Part shown: piece after piece, positions 35,251-44,318 of the stretch | Numbering within the stretch: position 1 is the stretch's first letter | Layout of the letters: each line of letters starts with the position of its first letter | Assembly (NCBI RefSeq): GCF_025753855.1 | Contig: NZ_JAOWPT010000002.1 | Location: 806,001-870,000 of the forward strand | Reading direction: 5' to 3' | From: Mesorhizobium sp. ZC-5 | Lineage (GTDB): Bacteria > Pseudomonadota > Alphaproteobacteria > Rhizobiales > Rhizobiaceae | DNA length: 64,000 nucleotides | Program-made: the position numbers and the translations under genes | The notes under the pieces: model-generated | The model's input: only the letters and a program-made list of their open reading frames with translations | Told to the model about the DNA's origin: nothing | Databases searched by the model: none

Positions 35251-35799
35251 ATGACCCTTGCCGGTTTCATCACCTACAGCGGCGCGCTGGCGCTGGCCGC
35301 GGCGATTCCAGGACCTGGCGTCACCGCGCTTGTCGCCCGCGCACTCGGCTCCGGCTTCCGCTCGTCGCTGTTCATGGCGCTTGGGCTGGTGGTCGGCGAC
35401 CTGACCTATCTCACGGCTGTCGTGCTCGGCCTTGCCTTCGTCGCGCAGACCTTCGGCATGGTGTTCCTGGTCATCAAATGGCTGGGCGTCGCCTATCTCG
35501 CCTGGCTGGCCTGGAGCTTCTGGAACTCCGGCATCACCGCCGAGACGGTCGAGGCGAAGAAAGGCAAGGGCGGCGCGATCTCCAGCTTCCTCGCCGGCCT
35601 TACCGTTACGCTCGGCAACCCGAAGACCATGATCTTCTATCTGGCGCTGACCCCGACGCTGGTCGACCTGCGCACCATTACCATGGCCGACTACGGCATC
35701 CTCGCGCTCTGCACCATCGTCGTGCTGCTCGTCGTCCTGGTGCCGTATCTGGCGCTGGCGGCCAAGGCGCGCTGGTTCCTGCAGACGCCGCGCGCCTGA
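35251..35799 (+). CDS. LysE/RhtB-family amino acid exporter
   Basis: This 182-residue inner-membrane protein has about five hydrophobic helices and the LysE/RhtB N-terminal signature AIPGPGVTALVARALGSGFR, seen as PGPGVTALVARAL. The family's second motif KWLGVAYLAWLAW is also present. Such proteins export amino acids and derivatives. The protein ends earlier than the usual 200-210 residues, at KARWFLQTPRA, so the last helix may be short. It lies downstream of the hydroxyproline dehydratase-like gene. Confidence 0.86.
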   Translation: MTLAGFITYSGALALAAAIPGPGVTALVARALGSGFRSSLFMALGLVVGDLTYLTAVVLGLAFVAQTFGMVFLVIKWLGVAYLAWLAWSFWNSGITAETVEAKKGKGGAISSFLAGLTVTLGNPKTMIFYLALTPTLVDLRTITMADYGILALCTIVVLLVVLVPYLALAAKARWFLQTPRA

Positions 35800-35951
35800 A
35801 GGCACTGAACCGCACCGCGGCGGCTTTCATGGCCGGTGCGGCCGCCGCCATCGCCGCGCGGCAGTAGGTGGCAATAGGCTTCGTATTGAAGACTGGCTGA
35901 AGCCGTTGCAAGGTACTACCTCGGTGTCGGCCTCGCGCAATGGGAGTAGAC

Positions 35952-36830
35952 ATGAAGCGCATCGTCGCCGGCGTTCTCGACATCGCCTATCTGGAGACAG
36001 GTCCCGAAGACGGGCCACCGGTCATCCTGCTTCACGGTTTTCCCTACGACGTCCATGCTTACACTGCGGCTTCGGAAATTCTTGCTGCTGCCGGCCGGCG
36101 TTGCATCGTCCCGTTCCTGCGTGGATATGGACCGACGCGGTTTCTCGACCCGGCGACGCCACGTTCCGGCCAGCAGGCGGCGCTGGCTGCCGACTTGCTC
36201 GCGCTCATGGACGCCTTGGCCATCTCCAGCGCCGTGCTTGCCGGTTACGATTGGGGCGGCCGGGCGGCTTGCATCGTCGCGGCACTCTGGCCGCAGCGGG
36301 CGCATGGGCTGGTGAGTTCCGGCAGTGGCTACAACATCCAGAACATTCCGCAAGCGGGGAATCCTGCCGCGCCGGAGGATGAACACCGTTTCTGGTATCA
36401 ATATTATTTCCACTCCGAGCGTGGCCGCGCCGGGCTGGCACAGAACCGCGGCGACCTCTGCCGTCTCCTCTGGAAGCTCTGGTCGCCGACATGGGCGTTC
36501 GATGAGGAAACCTTTGCGCGCACCGCCGCGTCGTTCGACAATCCCGATTTCGTCGACGTGGTCATCCATTCATACCGCCATCGCTTTGGCGGCATACCGG
36601 GCGATCCAATGCTCGACGCGATCGAAAAGCAGCTCGAGGCACAGCCCGACATTGTCGTTCCCAGCATCGTGCTGCAAGGCGCGGACGATGGCGTCGACCC
36701 GCCGTTGGAACCGGACACCGATGCAGTGCACTTCACAAAATACGAAAAGCGCACCGTCGCCGGCGTCGGCCACAACATCCCTCAAGAGGCGCCAGAAGCT
36801 TTCGCCGATGCCGTCCTTGCGCTTGCGTGA
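35952..36830 (+). CDS. Alpha/beta hydrolase, epoxide hydrolase-like
   Basis: The 292-residue enzyme has the oxyanion loop LLHGFPYD, the FLRGYGPTRF segment and a nucleophile elbow GYDWGG with Asp100. An Asp nucleophile followed by WGG is the mark of epoxide hydrolases and haloalkane dehalogenases rather than esterases. The base His lies in VAGVGHNIPQEAPE near the C terminus and an acid in QGADDGVDPP. The ATG at 35952 has GGAG five bases upstream. Substrate unknown. It is probably monocistronic. Confidence 0.85.
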   Translation: MKRIVAGVLDIAYLETGPEDGPPVILLHGFPYDVHAYTAASEILAAAGRRCIVPFLRGYGPTRFLDPATPRSGQQAALAADLLALMDALAISSAVLAGYDWGGRAACIVAALWPQRAHGLVSSGSGYNIQNIPQAGNPAAPEDEHRFWYQYYFHSERGRAGLAQNRGDLCRLLWKLWSPTWAFDEETFARTAASFDNPDFVDVVIHSYRHRFGGIPGDPMLDAIEKQLEAQPDIVVPSIVLQGADDGVDPPLEPDTDAVHFTKYEKRTVAGVGHNIPQEAPEAFADAVLALA

Positions 36831-36899
36831 CCGCCCGCAGCCTGTTTTCTTCCGGCGGCGCTGTATGCTAACTGGCAGGCAGCATCAGGGAGTGAAGCG

Positions 36900-37865
36900 A
36901 TGAGCACATCCAAGCCGGGTCGCGGCCGCATCTACAATTCGATCACGGAGACCATCGGCGATACGCCGTTGGTGCGGCTCGACAAGTTTGCGCGCGAAAA
37001 GGGCATCGTCGCCAACCTTATGGCCAAGCTCGAATTCTTCAATCCCATCGCCTCGGTGAAGGACCGCATCGGCGTCGCCATGATCGAAGCGCTGGAAGCC
37101 TCGGGCCGCATCAAGCCGGGCAAGACGACGCTGGTCGAGCCGACCTCGGGCAACACCGGCATCGCGCTGGCCTTCGCCGCTGCGGCCAAGGGCTACAAGC
37201 TGATCCTCACGATGCCGGAGACCATGTCGGTCGAGCGCCGCAAGATGTTGCTGCTGCTCGGCGCCGAACTGGTGCTGACCGAGGGCGCCAAGGGCATGAA
37301 GGGCGCCATCGCCAAGGCCGAGGAACTGGTCTCGACACTGCCCGACGCGATCATCCCGCAGCAGTTCGAGAACCCGGCCAATCCGGAAATCCATCGCCGC
37401 ACCACCGCCGAGGAGATCTGGAACGATACGCAGGGCAAGGTCGACATCTTCGTCTCGGGCATCGGCACCGGCGGCACCATCACCGGCGCCGGCCAGGTGC
37501 TGAAAAGCCGTAATCCGGATATCCAGATCATCGCGGTGGAACCGGAGGCCTCGCCCATCCTGTCGGGCGGCCAGCCGGGACCGCACAAAATCCAGGGCAT
37601 CGGCGCCGGCTTCGCCCCGAAGATCCTCGACACCTCGATCTACAATGAGATCGTCACCGTCTCCAACGACGATTCCTTCGCCAATGCCCGTCTCGTCGCC
37701 CGACTGGAAGGGGTCCCGGTCGGCATCTCGTCAGGTGCAGCCTTGCAGGCCGCGGCCGTCGTCGGTGCGCGGCCGGAAAATGCCGGCAAGAACCTCGTTG
37801 TCATCATCCCGTCCTTTGCAGAGCGCTATCTGTCGACCGCGCTGTTCGAAGGGCTCGGCGGGTAA
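36900..37865 (+). CDS. cysK: Cysteine synthase A (O-acetylserine sulfhydrylase)
   Basis: This 321-residue PLP enzyme makes L-cysteine from O-acetylserine and sulfide. The PLP lysine is in [11 protein letters not shown], the substrate loop is [19 protein letters not shown] (in part TSGNTGIAL), the phosphate-binding glycines are in [11 protein letters not shown], and [12 protein letters not shown] and [11 protein letters not shown] complete the family pattern. Length is typical for CysK. It is convergent with the M20 hydrolase gene 12 bases away. Confidence 0.95.
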   Translation: MSTSKPGRGRIYNSITETIGDTPLVRLDKFAREKGIVANLMAKLEFFNPIASVKDRIGVAMIEALEASGRIKPGKTTLVEPTSGNTGIALAFAAAAKGYKLILTMPETMSVERRKMLLLLGAELVLTEGAKGMKGAIAKAEELVSTLPDAIIPQQFENPANPEIHRRTTAEEIWNDTQGKVDIFVSGIGTGGTITGAGQVLKSRNPDIQIIAVEPEASPILSGGQPGPHKIQGIGAGFAPKILDTSIYNEIVTVSNDDSFANARLVARLEGVPVGISSGAALQAAAVVGARPENAGKNLVVIIPSFAERYLSTALFEGLGG

Positions 37866-37877
37866 CCGCTTTCCGGC

Positions 37878-39041
37878 TCAGGCCTGTGGCAGGCGCTGGC
37901 GCGCGATCGCCACGTGGAAGCGGGTGCCATGCACCAGCGCGGCGTCGTTGAAGTCGAACTCGGGATTGTGCAGCGGTGGCGAATTCTCGCCATTGCCGAT
38001 GAAGGCGAAGCAGCCGGGCACATGGTCGAGGAACCGCGCGAAATCCTCCGACGCCGTCATCGGCTCGCGTTCCGCCTTGATCGCCTCCGGCTCGAACACC
38101 GTCGCCGCCGCCGCGAGCGCTGCCCGCGTCGCCTCGGCGTCGTTGACCAGCGGCACGAATTCGCGCGTGTAGGTCATCTCGACATCGCAATTATAGGTGC
38201 GCGCGGTGCCCTCGGCGATGACACGCATTTCGCGCTCGATTGCGGCGCTGACCTCCGGCCTGAAACTGCGCGCATCGCCAAGCACGCGAGCGAACCCCGG
38301 CAATGCGTTGCGGGTGCCGTCGGTCAACAGCTCGGTCACAGAGACCACCGCTATGTCGGCGGGCGAAAGCCGCCGCGACACGATCGTCTGCAGGTTGACG
38401 ACGAACGCTGCCGCAGCGATCAGCACCTCGCGGCCCTCATGCGGGCGCGACGCGTGGCCGCCGACACCGCGAAAGGCGACCTCGAAATTGTCCTCGGCCG
38501 ACATGATCGGCCCGGGTCGGGTCTCGAACTGCCCGACCGGCACCCCCGGCATGTTGTGCAGGCCGTAGATCTCGTCGAAGGGAAAGCGCCGCATCAGCCC
38601 GTCCTCGAGCATCGCCAGCGCTCCCTTGCCCCACTCCTCCGCCGGCTGGAAGATGAACCGCACGGTGCCGTCGAAACCGCCTTCGGCGGCAAGCAGCTTG
38701 GCGGCGCCCAGCAGCATCGCCGTGTGCCCGTCATGGCCGCAGGCATGCATCACGCCGGAGTTCAACGAACGATAGGCCGGCGTGCCCTGCTCAGTGATGC
38801 GCAGCGCGTCCATGTCGGCGCGCAGTGCAATGGCGCGGTTGCCCGATCCGCGCCGCAGCGTGCCGACCACGCCCGTCCCGCCGACGCCTTCGGCGATCTC
38901 GTCCAGCCCGAACTCGCGCAGCTTCTGCGCCACGAAGGCACTCGTGCGGCTTTCCTCGAAGCCGAATTCCGGATGTGCGTGCAGGTCATGCCGCCAAGCG
39001 GTCATTTCACGGACGAGCGCGTCCTGGTCGAGGCTGCTCAC
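37878..39041 (-). CDS. M20-family metallo-amidohydrolase (hippurate hydrolase-like)
   Basis: The 387-residue protein belongs to the M20D amidohydrolases, which cleave N-acyl amino acids using two metals. The metal-binding motif MHACGHDGHTAMLLG is near residue 100, with FQPAEEWGKGA (catalytic Glu) and the late SEDFARFLDHVPGCF. A dimerisation domain (about 190-300, GGHASRPHEG) separates the halves. No signal peptide is seen. Substrate unknown; hippurate, N-acetyl amino acids or indole-3-acetyl-amino acids are family options. Confidence 0.9.
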   Translation of the reverse strand: MSSLDQDALVREMTAWRHDLHAHPEFGFEESRTSAFVAQKLREFGLDEIAEGVGGTGVVGTLRRGSGNRAIALRADMDALRITEQGTPAYRSLNSGVMHACGHDGHTAMLLGAAKLLAAEGGFDGTVRFIFQPAEEWGKGALAMLEDGLMRRFPFDEIYGLHNMPGVPVGQFETRPGPIMSAEDNFEVAFRGVGGHASRPHEGREVLIAAAAFVVNLQTIVSRRLSPADIAVVSVTELLTDGTRNALPGFARVLGDARSFRPEVSAAIEREMRVIAEGTARTYNCDVEMTYTREFVPLVNDAEATRAALAAAATVFEPEAIKAEREPMTASEDFARFLDHVPGCFAFIGNGENSPPLHNPEFDFNDAALVHGTRFHVAIARQRLPQA

Positions 39042-39137
39042 GGTGTCTCCCTTCCGGAATGGGTCCGCCAGCTTCCCGCCGGGTGGCGTTTCCGTCGAGA
39101 GCCGCAGGCGACTTCCTGTTGGACCATGAGGCCGGCC

Positions 39138-40388
39138 TCAGGACAACAGGCCGAGGGCGGCACGGCGCTGCTTCAGGAACCGCCGCACGGCGGGATCGCG
39201 TTCCAGGCCGATCGACCGCTCATAGGCCGCATCGGCAGCCGCCGTATCGCCCAGCCGGGCCGACAGATCCGCACGGGCTGCCCAGTAGGGCTGGTAGTCG
39301 GCCAGCCGCGGATCGCCGGCGATGGCATCGAGTTCCCGCAAACCCTTCTCGGCGCCCTCGGCCTCGGCGATCGCCACGGCCCGATTGATGGCCACCACGG
39401 GCGAACCTGAAATCGCCGATAGCGCCTCGTAAAGCATGGCGATGGCGGCCCAGTCGGTTTGGCCGCAGAGCCGCCGCGCGACATGCGCCGACTGAACGGC
39501 CGCTTCGAGCTGGTAGCGGCCAACACCTTCCAGCGAACTCGCCCTGCCCAGCAACGCTTCCGCCTCGCCAATCAACGCCGCATCCCAGAGCTTTGTGTCC
39601 TGGTCCGCCAGCGGTACATAGTCGCCCGTCGCGTTGCGCCGGGCGCCTCGCCTCGCCTCGGCAAACAGCATCAGCGCCAGAAGGCCGAGCGCTTCCGGCT
39701 CGTCCGGCATCAGCGATGCCACCAGCCTCCCGAGCCAGATGCCCTCTGTCGCAAGGTTGCGCCGCCGGGTCTCCGTTCCGGCCGGATCGGTCCAGCCTTC
39801 CGCGAAGGCGGCGTAGATCGCTTCCAGCACGGCACCGAGCCGTTCGCCGAGGTCGGCGCGTTCGGGAATGCGGAAAGGAATGCCGGTATCGCGGATGCGG
39901 GCCTTGGCGCGCACCAGCCGCTGTCCCATGGTGGCCGGCGCCACCAGGAAGGCCGAGGCAATCGTCGCCGCATCGAAGCCGAGGATGGTCTGCAGCATCA
40001 GCGGTGCCCGCACGCCGGCGTCGATGGCGGGATGCGCGCAGGCAAACATCAGGCTGAGCCGTTCGTCGGGTAGTGTTTCGCTGTCCATTGCCGCTGCAGC
40101 CTCTTCCGCCATCAGCCTGAGCTGCGGTGCGGCTTCCGCGCTCGTGCGCAGACGGCGACCCGCATCGATGCCGCGCCGGCGCGCCGCGGTCAGCAGCCAG
40201 GCTTCCGGATGTCGCGGAACGCCGGTTTTTGGCCATGTGGCGAGCGCCGCCGCGAAGGCTTCGGACAAGGCATCCTCGGCGCCGGCGACGTCACGCGTGC
40301 GCGCCGCGAGAAAGGCGATCAGCTTGCCGTAGCTCTGGCGGGCGGTGGCCTCGGCCGCCGCCCGCGCCAGATCGTCCGAGGGCTGCAT
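39138..40388 (-). CDS. ECF42-type RNA polymerase sigma factor with C-terminal TPR-like extension
   Basis: The 416-residue protein starts with ECF region 2 (KLIAFLAARTRDVAGAEDALSEAFAAAL) and region 4 (FLVAPATMGQRLVRAKARIRD) and continues with a long C-terminal helical extension of about 200 residues that resembles TPR repeats (QLEAAVQSAHVARRL, LRELDAIAGDPRLADYQPYWAARADL in part). This is the COG4941/ECF42 arrangement. No anti-sigma factor is adjacent; in this group the extension is thought to do the control. It follows the YCII gene by six bases and shares its promoter. Confidence 0.9.
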   Translation of the reverse strand: MQPSDDLARAAAEATARQSYGKLIAFLAARTRDVAGAEDALSEAFAAALATWPKTGVPRHPEAWLLTAARRRGIDAGRRLRTSAEAAPQLRLMAEEAAAAMDSETLPDERLSLMFACAHPAIDAGVRAPLMLQTILGFDAATIASAFLVAPATMGQRLVRAKARIRDTGIPFRIPERADLGERLGAVLEAIYAAFAEGWTDPAGTETRRRNLATEGIWLGRLVASLMPDEPEALGLLALMLFAEARRGARRNATGDYVPLADQDTKLWDAALIGEAEALLGRASSLEGVGRYQLEAAVQSAHVARRLCGQTDWAAIAMLYEALSAISGSPVVAINRAVAIAEAEGAEKGLRELDAIAGDPRLADYQPYWAARADLSARLGDTAAADAAYERSIGLERDPAVRRFLKQRRAALGLLS

Positions 40389-40394
40389 TCCTGC

Positions 40395-40748
40395 CTACAT
40401 TTCCGTCGGCCAGATCGGCCGCACTTCCATCGTGCCGGTGCTGGCGGCCGGACAGCGTGCGGCCCAGGCGATCGCGGCGTCCATATCGGGCGCTTCGATC
40501 AGGTAATAGCCACCGAGTTGCTCCTTGGTGTCGGCATAGGGACCGTCGAGCACGTTGGTCTTGCCGTCGGACACGCGCACCGAAGTCGCCAGTTGCGTCG
40601 GTTTCAGCCTTTCGCCGCCGAGCCAGACGCCGGCCTTCTTCATCGCCTGCGTATACGCGGCATAGCCCGCCGACATCTGGGTGATTGCCTCCTTCGGCAC
40701 CGGCGTCGTGGTGGTCTCGGTGCCGTAGATCAAGAGCATGTACTGCAT
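40395..40748 (-). CDS. YCII-related (DGPF) protein partnered with the ECF42 sigma factor
   Basis: This 117-residue protein has the YCII/DGPF fold, with MQYMLLIYG at the start and NVLDGPYADTKEQLGGYYLIEAPD holding the DGPF-like DGPY motif, then MDAAIAWAARCP and MEVRPIWP. YCII-type genes are standard partners of ECF42 sigma factors. The ATG at 40748 is preferred; upstream ATGs at 40760 and 40808 add non-conserved residues. A matching ECF42 promoter lies upstream. The biochemical role of these proteins is unknown. Confidence 0.88.
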   Translation of the reverse strand: MQYMLLIYGTETTTTPVPKEAITQMSAGYAAYTQAMKKAGVWLGGERLKPTQLATSVRVSDGKTNVLDGPYADTKEQLGGYYLIEAPDMDAAIAWAARCPAASTGTMEVRPIWPTEM

Positions 40749-40795
40749 GGTCGTCTCCATCGCTTGGTCGGCCGCTTGCTGCGTGCCGGACGAAT

Positions 40796-40822
40796 GTCGC
40801 GCGAGCATGCCGCAATTCGACA
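40796..40822 (-). promoter_or_regulatory. ECF42-type promoter upstream of the YCII-sigma pair
   Basis: On the minus strand TGTCGA (40817-40822) is followed after 17 bases by CGAC (40796-40799). This agrees with the published ECF42 motif (TGTCGA at -35, CGA/TC at -10, from memory). It lies about 50 bases upstream of the YCII ATG. Autoregulation by the sigma factor in the same operon is the natural inference. Confidence 0.6.
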
Positions 40823-40992
40823 GGCCGTCGAAAAATCTTTTACCCGGCCGGAGCCTTCCGCAAGCCCTTGCATAAATCCTTTGTCTAGTCGAAACGATTG
40901 CGGGTTGGCATTTGACGCCTGCCGACTAAACTCGCGCGGCTCGCCGCAGGTGGGGTCGGCGCGGCAAAGAGTTCTCAGGGAGGAAATACGGA

Positions 40993-41952
40993 ATGTTCAA
41001 TTTCAAGTCGAAAATTCTTGCCGCGGGCGCGATGGCGCTGTCGCTGAGCCTGGGCAGTGCCCCGGCCGTGGCGCAGGAGTTCATCAATGTGCTGACCGGC
41101 GGCACCTCGGGCGTCTACTACCCGCTCGGCGTCGCGCTGTCGGAAATCTACGGCAAGGGTATCGAAGGCGCGCGCACCCAGGTGCAGGCGACCAAGGCTT
41201 CGGTCGAAAACCTCAATCTCCTGCAGCAGGGCAAGGGCGAAATCGCCTTCGCTCTCGGCGATTCGGTGCAGGAGGCGTGGAAGGGCAACACCGAGGCCGG
41301 TTTCCCCGGCAAGCTGGACAAGCTGCGCGGCATTGCCGCAATTTACCCCAACTACATCCAGATCGTTGCCAGCCAGGAGTCCGGCATCAAGACCCTCGCG
41401 GACCTGAAGGGCAAGAGCCTGTCGGTCGGCGCGCCGGCCTCCGGGACCGAGCTCAACGCGCGCGCCATCTTCGCCGCCGCCGGCATGAAGTACGAGGATC
41501 TCGGCAAGATCGAGTACCTGCCTTTCGCGGAGTCTGTCGAGCTCATCAAGAACCGCCAGCTTGACGCGACCCTGCAGTCGGCCGGCCTTGGCGTCGCCTC
41601 GATCCGCGACCTGGCGACATCGCTCAAGATCAACGTTGTCGCGGTGCCCGCGGCCGACGTCGAGAAGATCGGCTCGCCCTATGTTTCGGTCGTCATCCCC
41701 GCAAACACCTATGACGGCCAGGCCGAGGACGTCCAGACCGCCGCGGTCGGCAATTTCCTGATCACCCACGACGGCGTTTCCGAAGAAGCAGCCTACCAGA
41801 TGACCAAGTTGCTGTTCGAAAACCTGCCGGCACTTGCGGCCGCCCACGCGGCGGCCAAGGCGATCGACCCGGCCAAGGCACTCGACGGCATGCCGATCCC
41901 GCTGCATCCGGGCGCCGAGCGGTACTACAAGGAAGCCGGCATTCTGAAATAG
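40993..41952 (+). CDS. TAXI-family TRAP transporter solute-binding protein
   Basis: This 319-residue periplasmic binding protein has a signal peptide (about 1-25, ending AVAQ) and the TAXI pattern INVLTGGTSGVYYPLGVALSEI just after it. Further family segments are TQVQATKASVENLNLLQQGKGEIAFALGDSV (in part SVENLNLLQ) and GKSLSVGAPASGTELNARAIF. It delivers its ligand to the fused TRAP permease encoded next. The ligand is unknown; carboxylates or amino acids are known for the family. It should be an abundant periplasmic protein, and a good AGGGAGGAAA ribosome-binding site precedes the ATG. Confidence 0.92.
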   Translation: MFNFKSKILAAGAMALSLSLGSAPAVAQEFINVLTGGTSGVYYPLGVALSEIYGKGIEGARTQVQATKASVENLNLLQQGKGEIAFALGDSVQEAWKGNTEAGFPGKLDKLRGIAAIYPNYIQIVASQESGIKTLADLKGKSLSVGAPASGTELNARAIFAAAGMKYEDLGKIEYLPFAESVELIKNRQLDATLQSAGLGVASIRDLATSLKINVVAVPAADVEKIGSPYVSVVIPANTYDGQAEDVQTAAVGNFLITHDGVSEEAAYQMTKLLFENLPALAAAHAAAKAIDPAKALDGMPIPLHPGAERYYKEAGILK

Positions 41953-42049
41953 GCGGATTTCCACCTCTTTCACAGGTTGAACCCGTCATGCGCCCCCTCT
42001 TGCCCAACGGCCAGAGGGGGAATTGAATCGAGAAAGGCTTGCTTTTCGA

Positions 42050-44158
42050 ATGACCGCCACCGACTTGCAATCCGCTTCTTCCCCCGCGCCGTCAGACGAA
42101 ATTCCGACTGAAGGTCTGCCGCCGGGCTGGGGCGATGGTTTTGCGGGTCGTGCGGCGTTCTCGATCGCCGTCGCGTTCTCCGCCTTCCAGCTCTACACCG
42201 CCGCCTACGGCAACCTGCCGAGCCAGGTGGTGCGGGCCATGCATGTCGGATTCCTGCTGCTGCTCGGATTCGCACTGATCGCCAATCTAAAGACGTCCTC
42301 GGCGGCAGCGAAAACCTGGTTCTGGGCCCTTGGCGTGCTGGGCTTTCTCACCGGCGTCTACAACTGGGTCTTCTACGAGGCGCTCCTGCGCCGCACCGGG
42401 TTTCTGACGACGCCCGACATCGTCGTCGGCACCATCGTTATCCTGCTTGTCTTCGAGGGTGCGCGCCGTTTGATGGGCCTGCCGCTGACAATCATCGCCG
42501 GCATCTTCCTTGCCTACTGTTTTTTCGGCAACCATCTGCCGCCGCCCTTCATCCATCGCGGCTACGATTTCGTCCAGATCATCGAGACGTTCGCCTACGG
42601 CACCGAAGGCATCTACGGCACGCCGATCTACGTGTCCGCTGCCTATATCTTCATCTTCGTGGTGTTCGCCGCCTTTCTCGAAAAGGCCGGCATGATCGCG
42701 TTGTTCAACGATTTCGCGCTGGGCCTTGTAGGGTCCTGGCGCGGCGGTCCGGCGCAGGTCTGCGTGCTGTCGTCGGCGCTGATGGGCACCATTTCCGGGT
42801 CCGGCGTTGCCAATGTCGTGGCGAGCGGCCAGTTCACCATCCCGCTGATGAAGAAGTTCGGCTTCCGTTCGGCCTTCGCCGGCGGCGTCGAGGCGACGTC
42901 GTCGATGGGCGGCCAGATCATGCCGCCGGTGATGGGCGCTGTCGCCTTCATTATGGCCGAGACGCTCAACGTGCCCTATGCCGACATCGTCAAGGCGGCG
43001 ATCATTCCCGCCTTGCTCTATTTCGGCGCCTGCTTCTGGCAGGTCCATCTCGAGGCCGGCAAGGCCAACCTGCGCGGCATGGACAAAGCAACGCTGCCCA
43101 ACCCGTGGGAGGCTGTGCGCCTGCACTGGCCGCTGGTGCTGCCCCTGGCGGCGCTCGTCTATCTGCTGTTTGCCGGCTATACGCCGATCTTCGCCGGCAC
43201 CATGGGCCTGGCGCTGACCATCGTTCTGATCCTCGGTACGCCGCTCGCCGCGCTCATCGGCCCGCTGGCGTTCCGCATCGTGTTCTGGATCGCGCTCGGC
43301 CTCGCCGCGGCATCGTTCGTGGAATACGGTGTCGACATCCTTGGCCTTGTCATCATCGCGCTGGTTATCGCATGCGCCATGTTCAAGGGCGGTCGCGAAA
43401 CCATCCGGATCTGCATCGACTCCCTGGCCGAAGGCGCTAAGAATGCGCTGCCGGTCGGCATTGCCTGCGCGATCGTCGGCATCGTCATCGGCACGTTGAC
43501 GCTCACCGGCATCGCTTCCACCTTCATCGGCTTCATCATCTCGATCGGCGAGAACAATCTGTTCCTGTCGCTGGTGCTCACCATGCTCACCTGCCTGGTG
43601 CTGGGCATGGGCATCCCTACGATCCCCAACTACATCATCACCTCGTCGCTCGCCGGCCCGGCGTTGCTCGACCTCGGCGTGCCGCTGATCGTCAGCCACA
43701 TGTTCGTATTCTACTTCGGCATCATGGCCGACCTGACGCCGCCGGTGGCGCTGGCCGCTTTCGCCGCCGCGCCCATGGCCAAGGAAAGCGGGCTGAAGAT
43801 CGGCATTCAGGCGTCCAAGCTCGCCATCGCGGGCTTCGTCGTGCCGTTCATGGCCGTCTACACGCCGGCCCTGATGCTGCAGGATGCCGGCCCGATGGCG
43901 GCTGCCTACGGTTATCCGGTTGAGGTGGTCTATATCGTGCTGAAGGCCTGCCTCGGCATCGTCCTGTGGGGGGCGGCGGTCGTCGGCTTCCTGTTCGCCC
44001 GCATGGCGTTGTGGGAGCGCATCATTGCTTTCGCCGCGGGCGTGCTCCTGGTCATGGCCCTGCCGCTGACAGATGAGGCCGGCTTCGCGCTCGCGGTTCT
44101 GTGGATCGGCTTCCACTGGTGGAAGTCGCGGGCGACTGCTCCGTTGGCGCAAGGATGA
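42050..44158 (+). CDS. TRAP transporter fused large/small permease (TAXI system)
   Basis: The 702-residue inner-membrane protein fuses the 4-TM small (DctQ-like) and 12-TM large (DctM-like) subunits, as is normal for TAXI-type TRAP systems. DctM landmarks include SSALMGTISGSGVANVVASGQF, FGFRSAFAGGVEATSSMGGQIMPP (in part SSMGGQIMPPVMGA), MGIPTIPNYIITSSL and DLTPPVALAAFAAAPMA. It is sodium-driven by family. The ATG at 42050 is chosen over 42023; both leave the first TM helix intact. It lies between the binding protein and a DUF1850 gene. Confidence 0.93.
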   Translation: MTATDLQSASSPAPSDEIPTEGLPPGWGDGFAGRAAFSIAVAFSAFQLYTAAYGNLPSQVVRAMHVGFLLLLGFALIANLKTSSAAAKTWFWALGVLGFLTGVYNWVFYEALLRRTGFLTTPDIVVGTIVILLVFEGARRLMGLPLTIIAGIFLAYCFFGNHLPPPFIHRGYDFVQIIETFAYGTEGIYGTPIYVSAAYIFIFVVFAAFLEKAGMIALFNDFALGLVGSWRGGPAQVCVLSSALMGTISGSGVANVVASGQFTIPLMKKFGFRSAFAGGVEATSSMGGQIMPPVMGAVAFIMAETLNVPYADIVKAAIIPALLYFGACFWQVHLEAGKANLRGMDKATLPNPWEAVRLHWPLVLPLAALVYLLFAGYTPIFAGTMGLALTIVLILGTPLAALIGPLAFRIVFWIALGLAAASFVEYGVDILGLVIIALVIACAMFKGGRETIRICIDSLAEGAKNALPVGIACAIVGIVIGTLTLTGIASTFIGFIISIGENNLFLSLVLTMLTCLVLGMGIPTIPNYIITSSLAGPALLDLGVPLIVSHMFVFYFGIMADLTPPVALAAFAAAPMAKESGLKIGIQASKLAIAGFVVPFMAVYTPALMLQDAGPMAAAYGYPVEVVYIVLKACLGIVLWGAAVVGFLFARMALWERIIAFAAGVLLVMALPLTDEAGFALAVLWIGFHWWKSRATAPLAQG

Positions 44159-44173
44159 AGCGCTCGTCCTACG

Positions 44174-44318
44174 CAGGCCGCCCCCTCCAGCGCCTTCGGC
44201 GGTCCCCCTCCCCCGCATCGCAGGGGAGGATCGGCTGCGGTGCCGTTGCTGCGACCTGGATCCTCCCCCGTTCACGGGGGAGGGGGACCACGCGAAGCGT
44301 GGTGGAGGGGGCGGCCTG
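44174..44318. repeat. Mosaic palindromic intergenic element (REP/RIME-like)
   Basis: This 145-bp element has 16-bp perfect outer inverted repeats (44174-44189 with 44303-44318), 15-bp perfect inner repeats (44201-44215 with 44275-44289) and two small local hairpins (CGCC-TTC-GGCG at 44191-44201; CCACGC-GAA-GCGTGG at 44288-44302). It lies between the TRAP permease stop (44158) and the DUF1850 ATG (44319). The C- and G-rich arms resemble dispersed intergenic repeats common in rhizobia. Symmetry is seen directly; the family link is from memory. Confidence 0.85.

Noticed and set aside
37914-39410. Plus-strand open frame opposite the M20 hydrolase and sigma genes
   Set aside because: Spans two real minus-strand genes and has no domain of its own.
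40912-40932. Sigma-70 promoter (TTGACG and TAAACT) upstream of the TAXI binding-protein gene
   Set aside because: The two hexamers are only 9 bases apart, too close for a working promoter.
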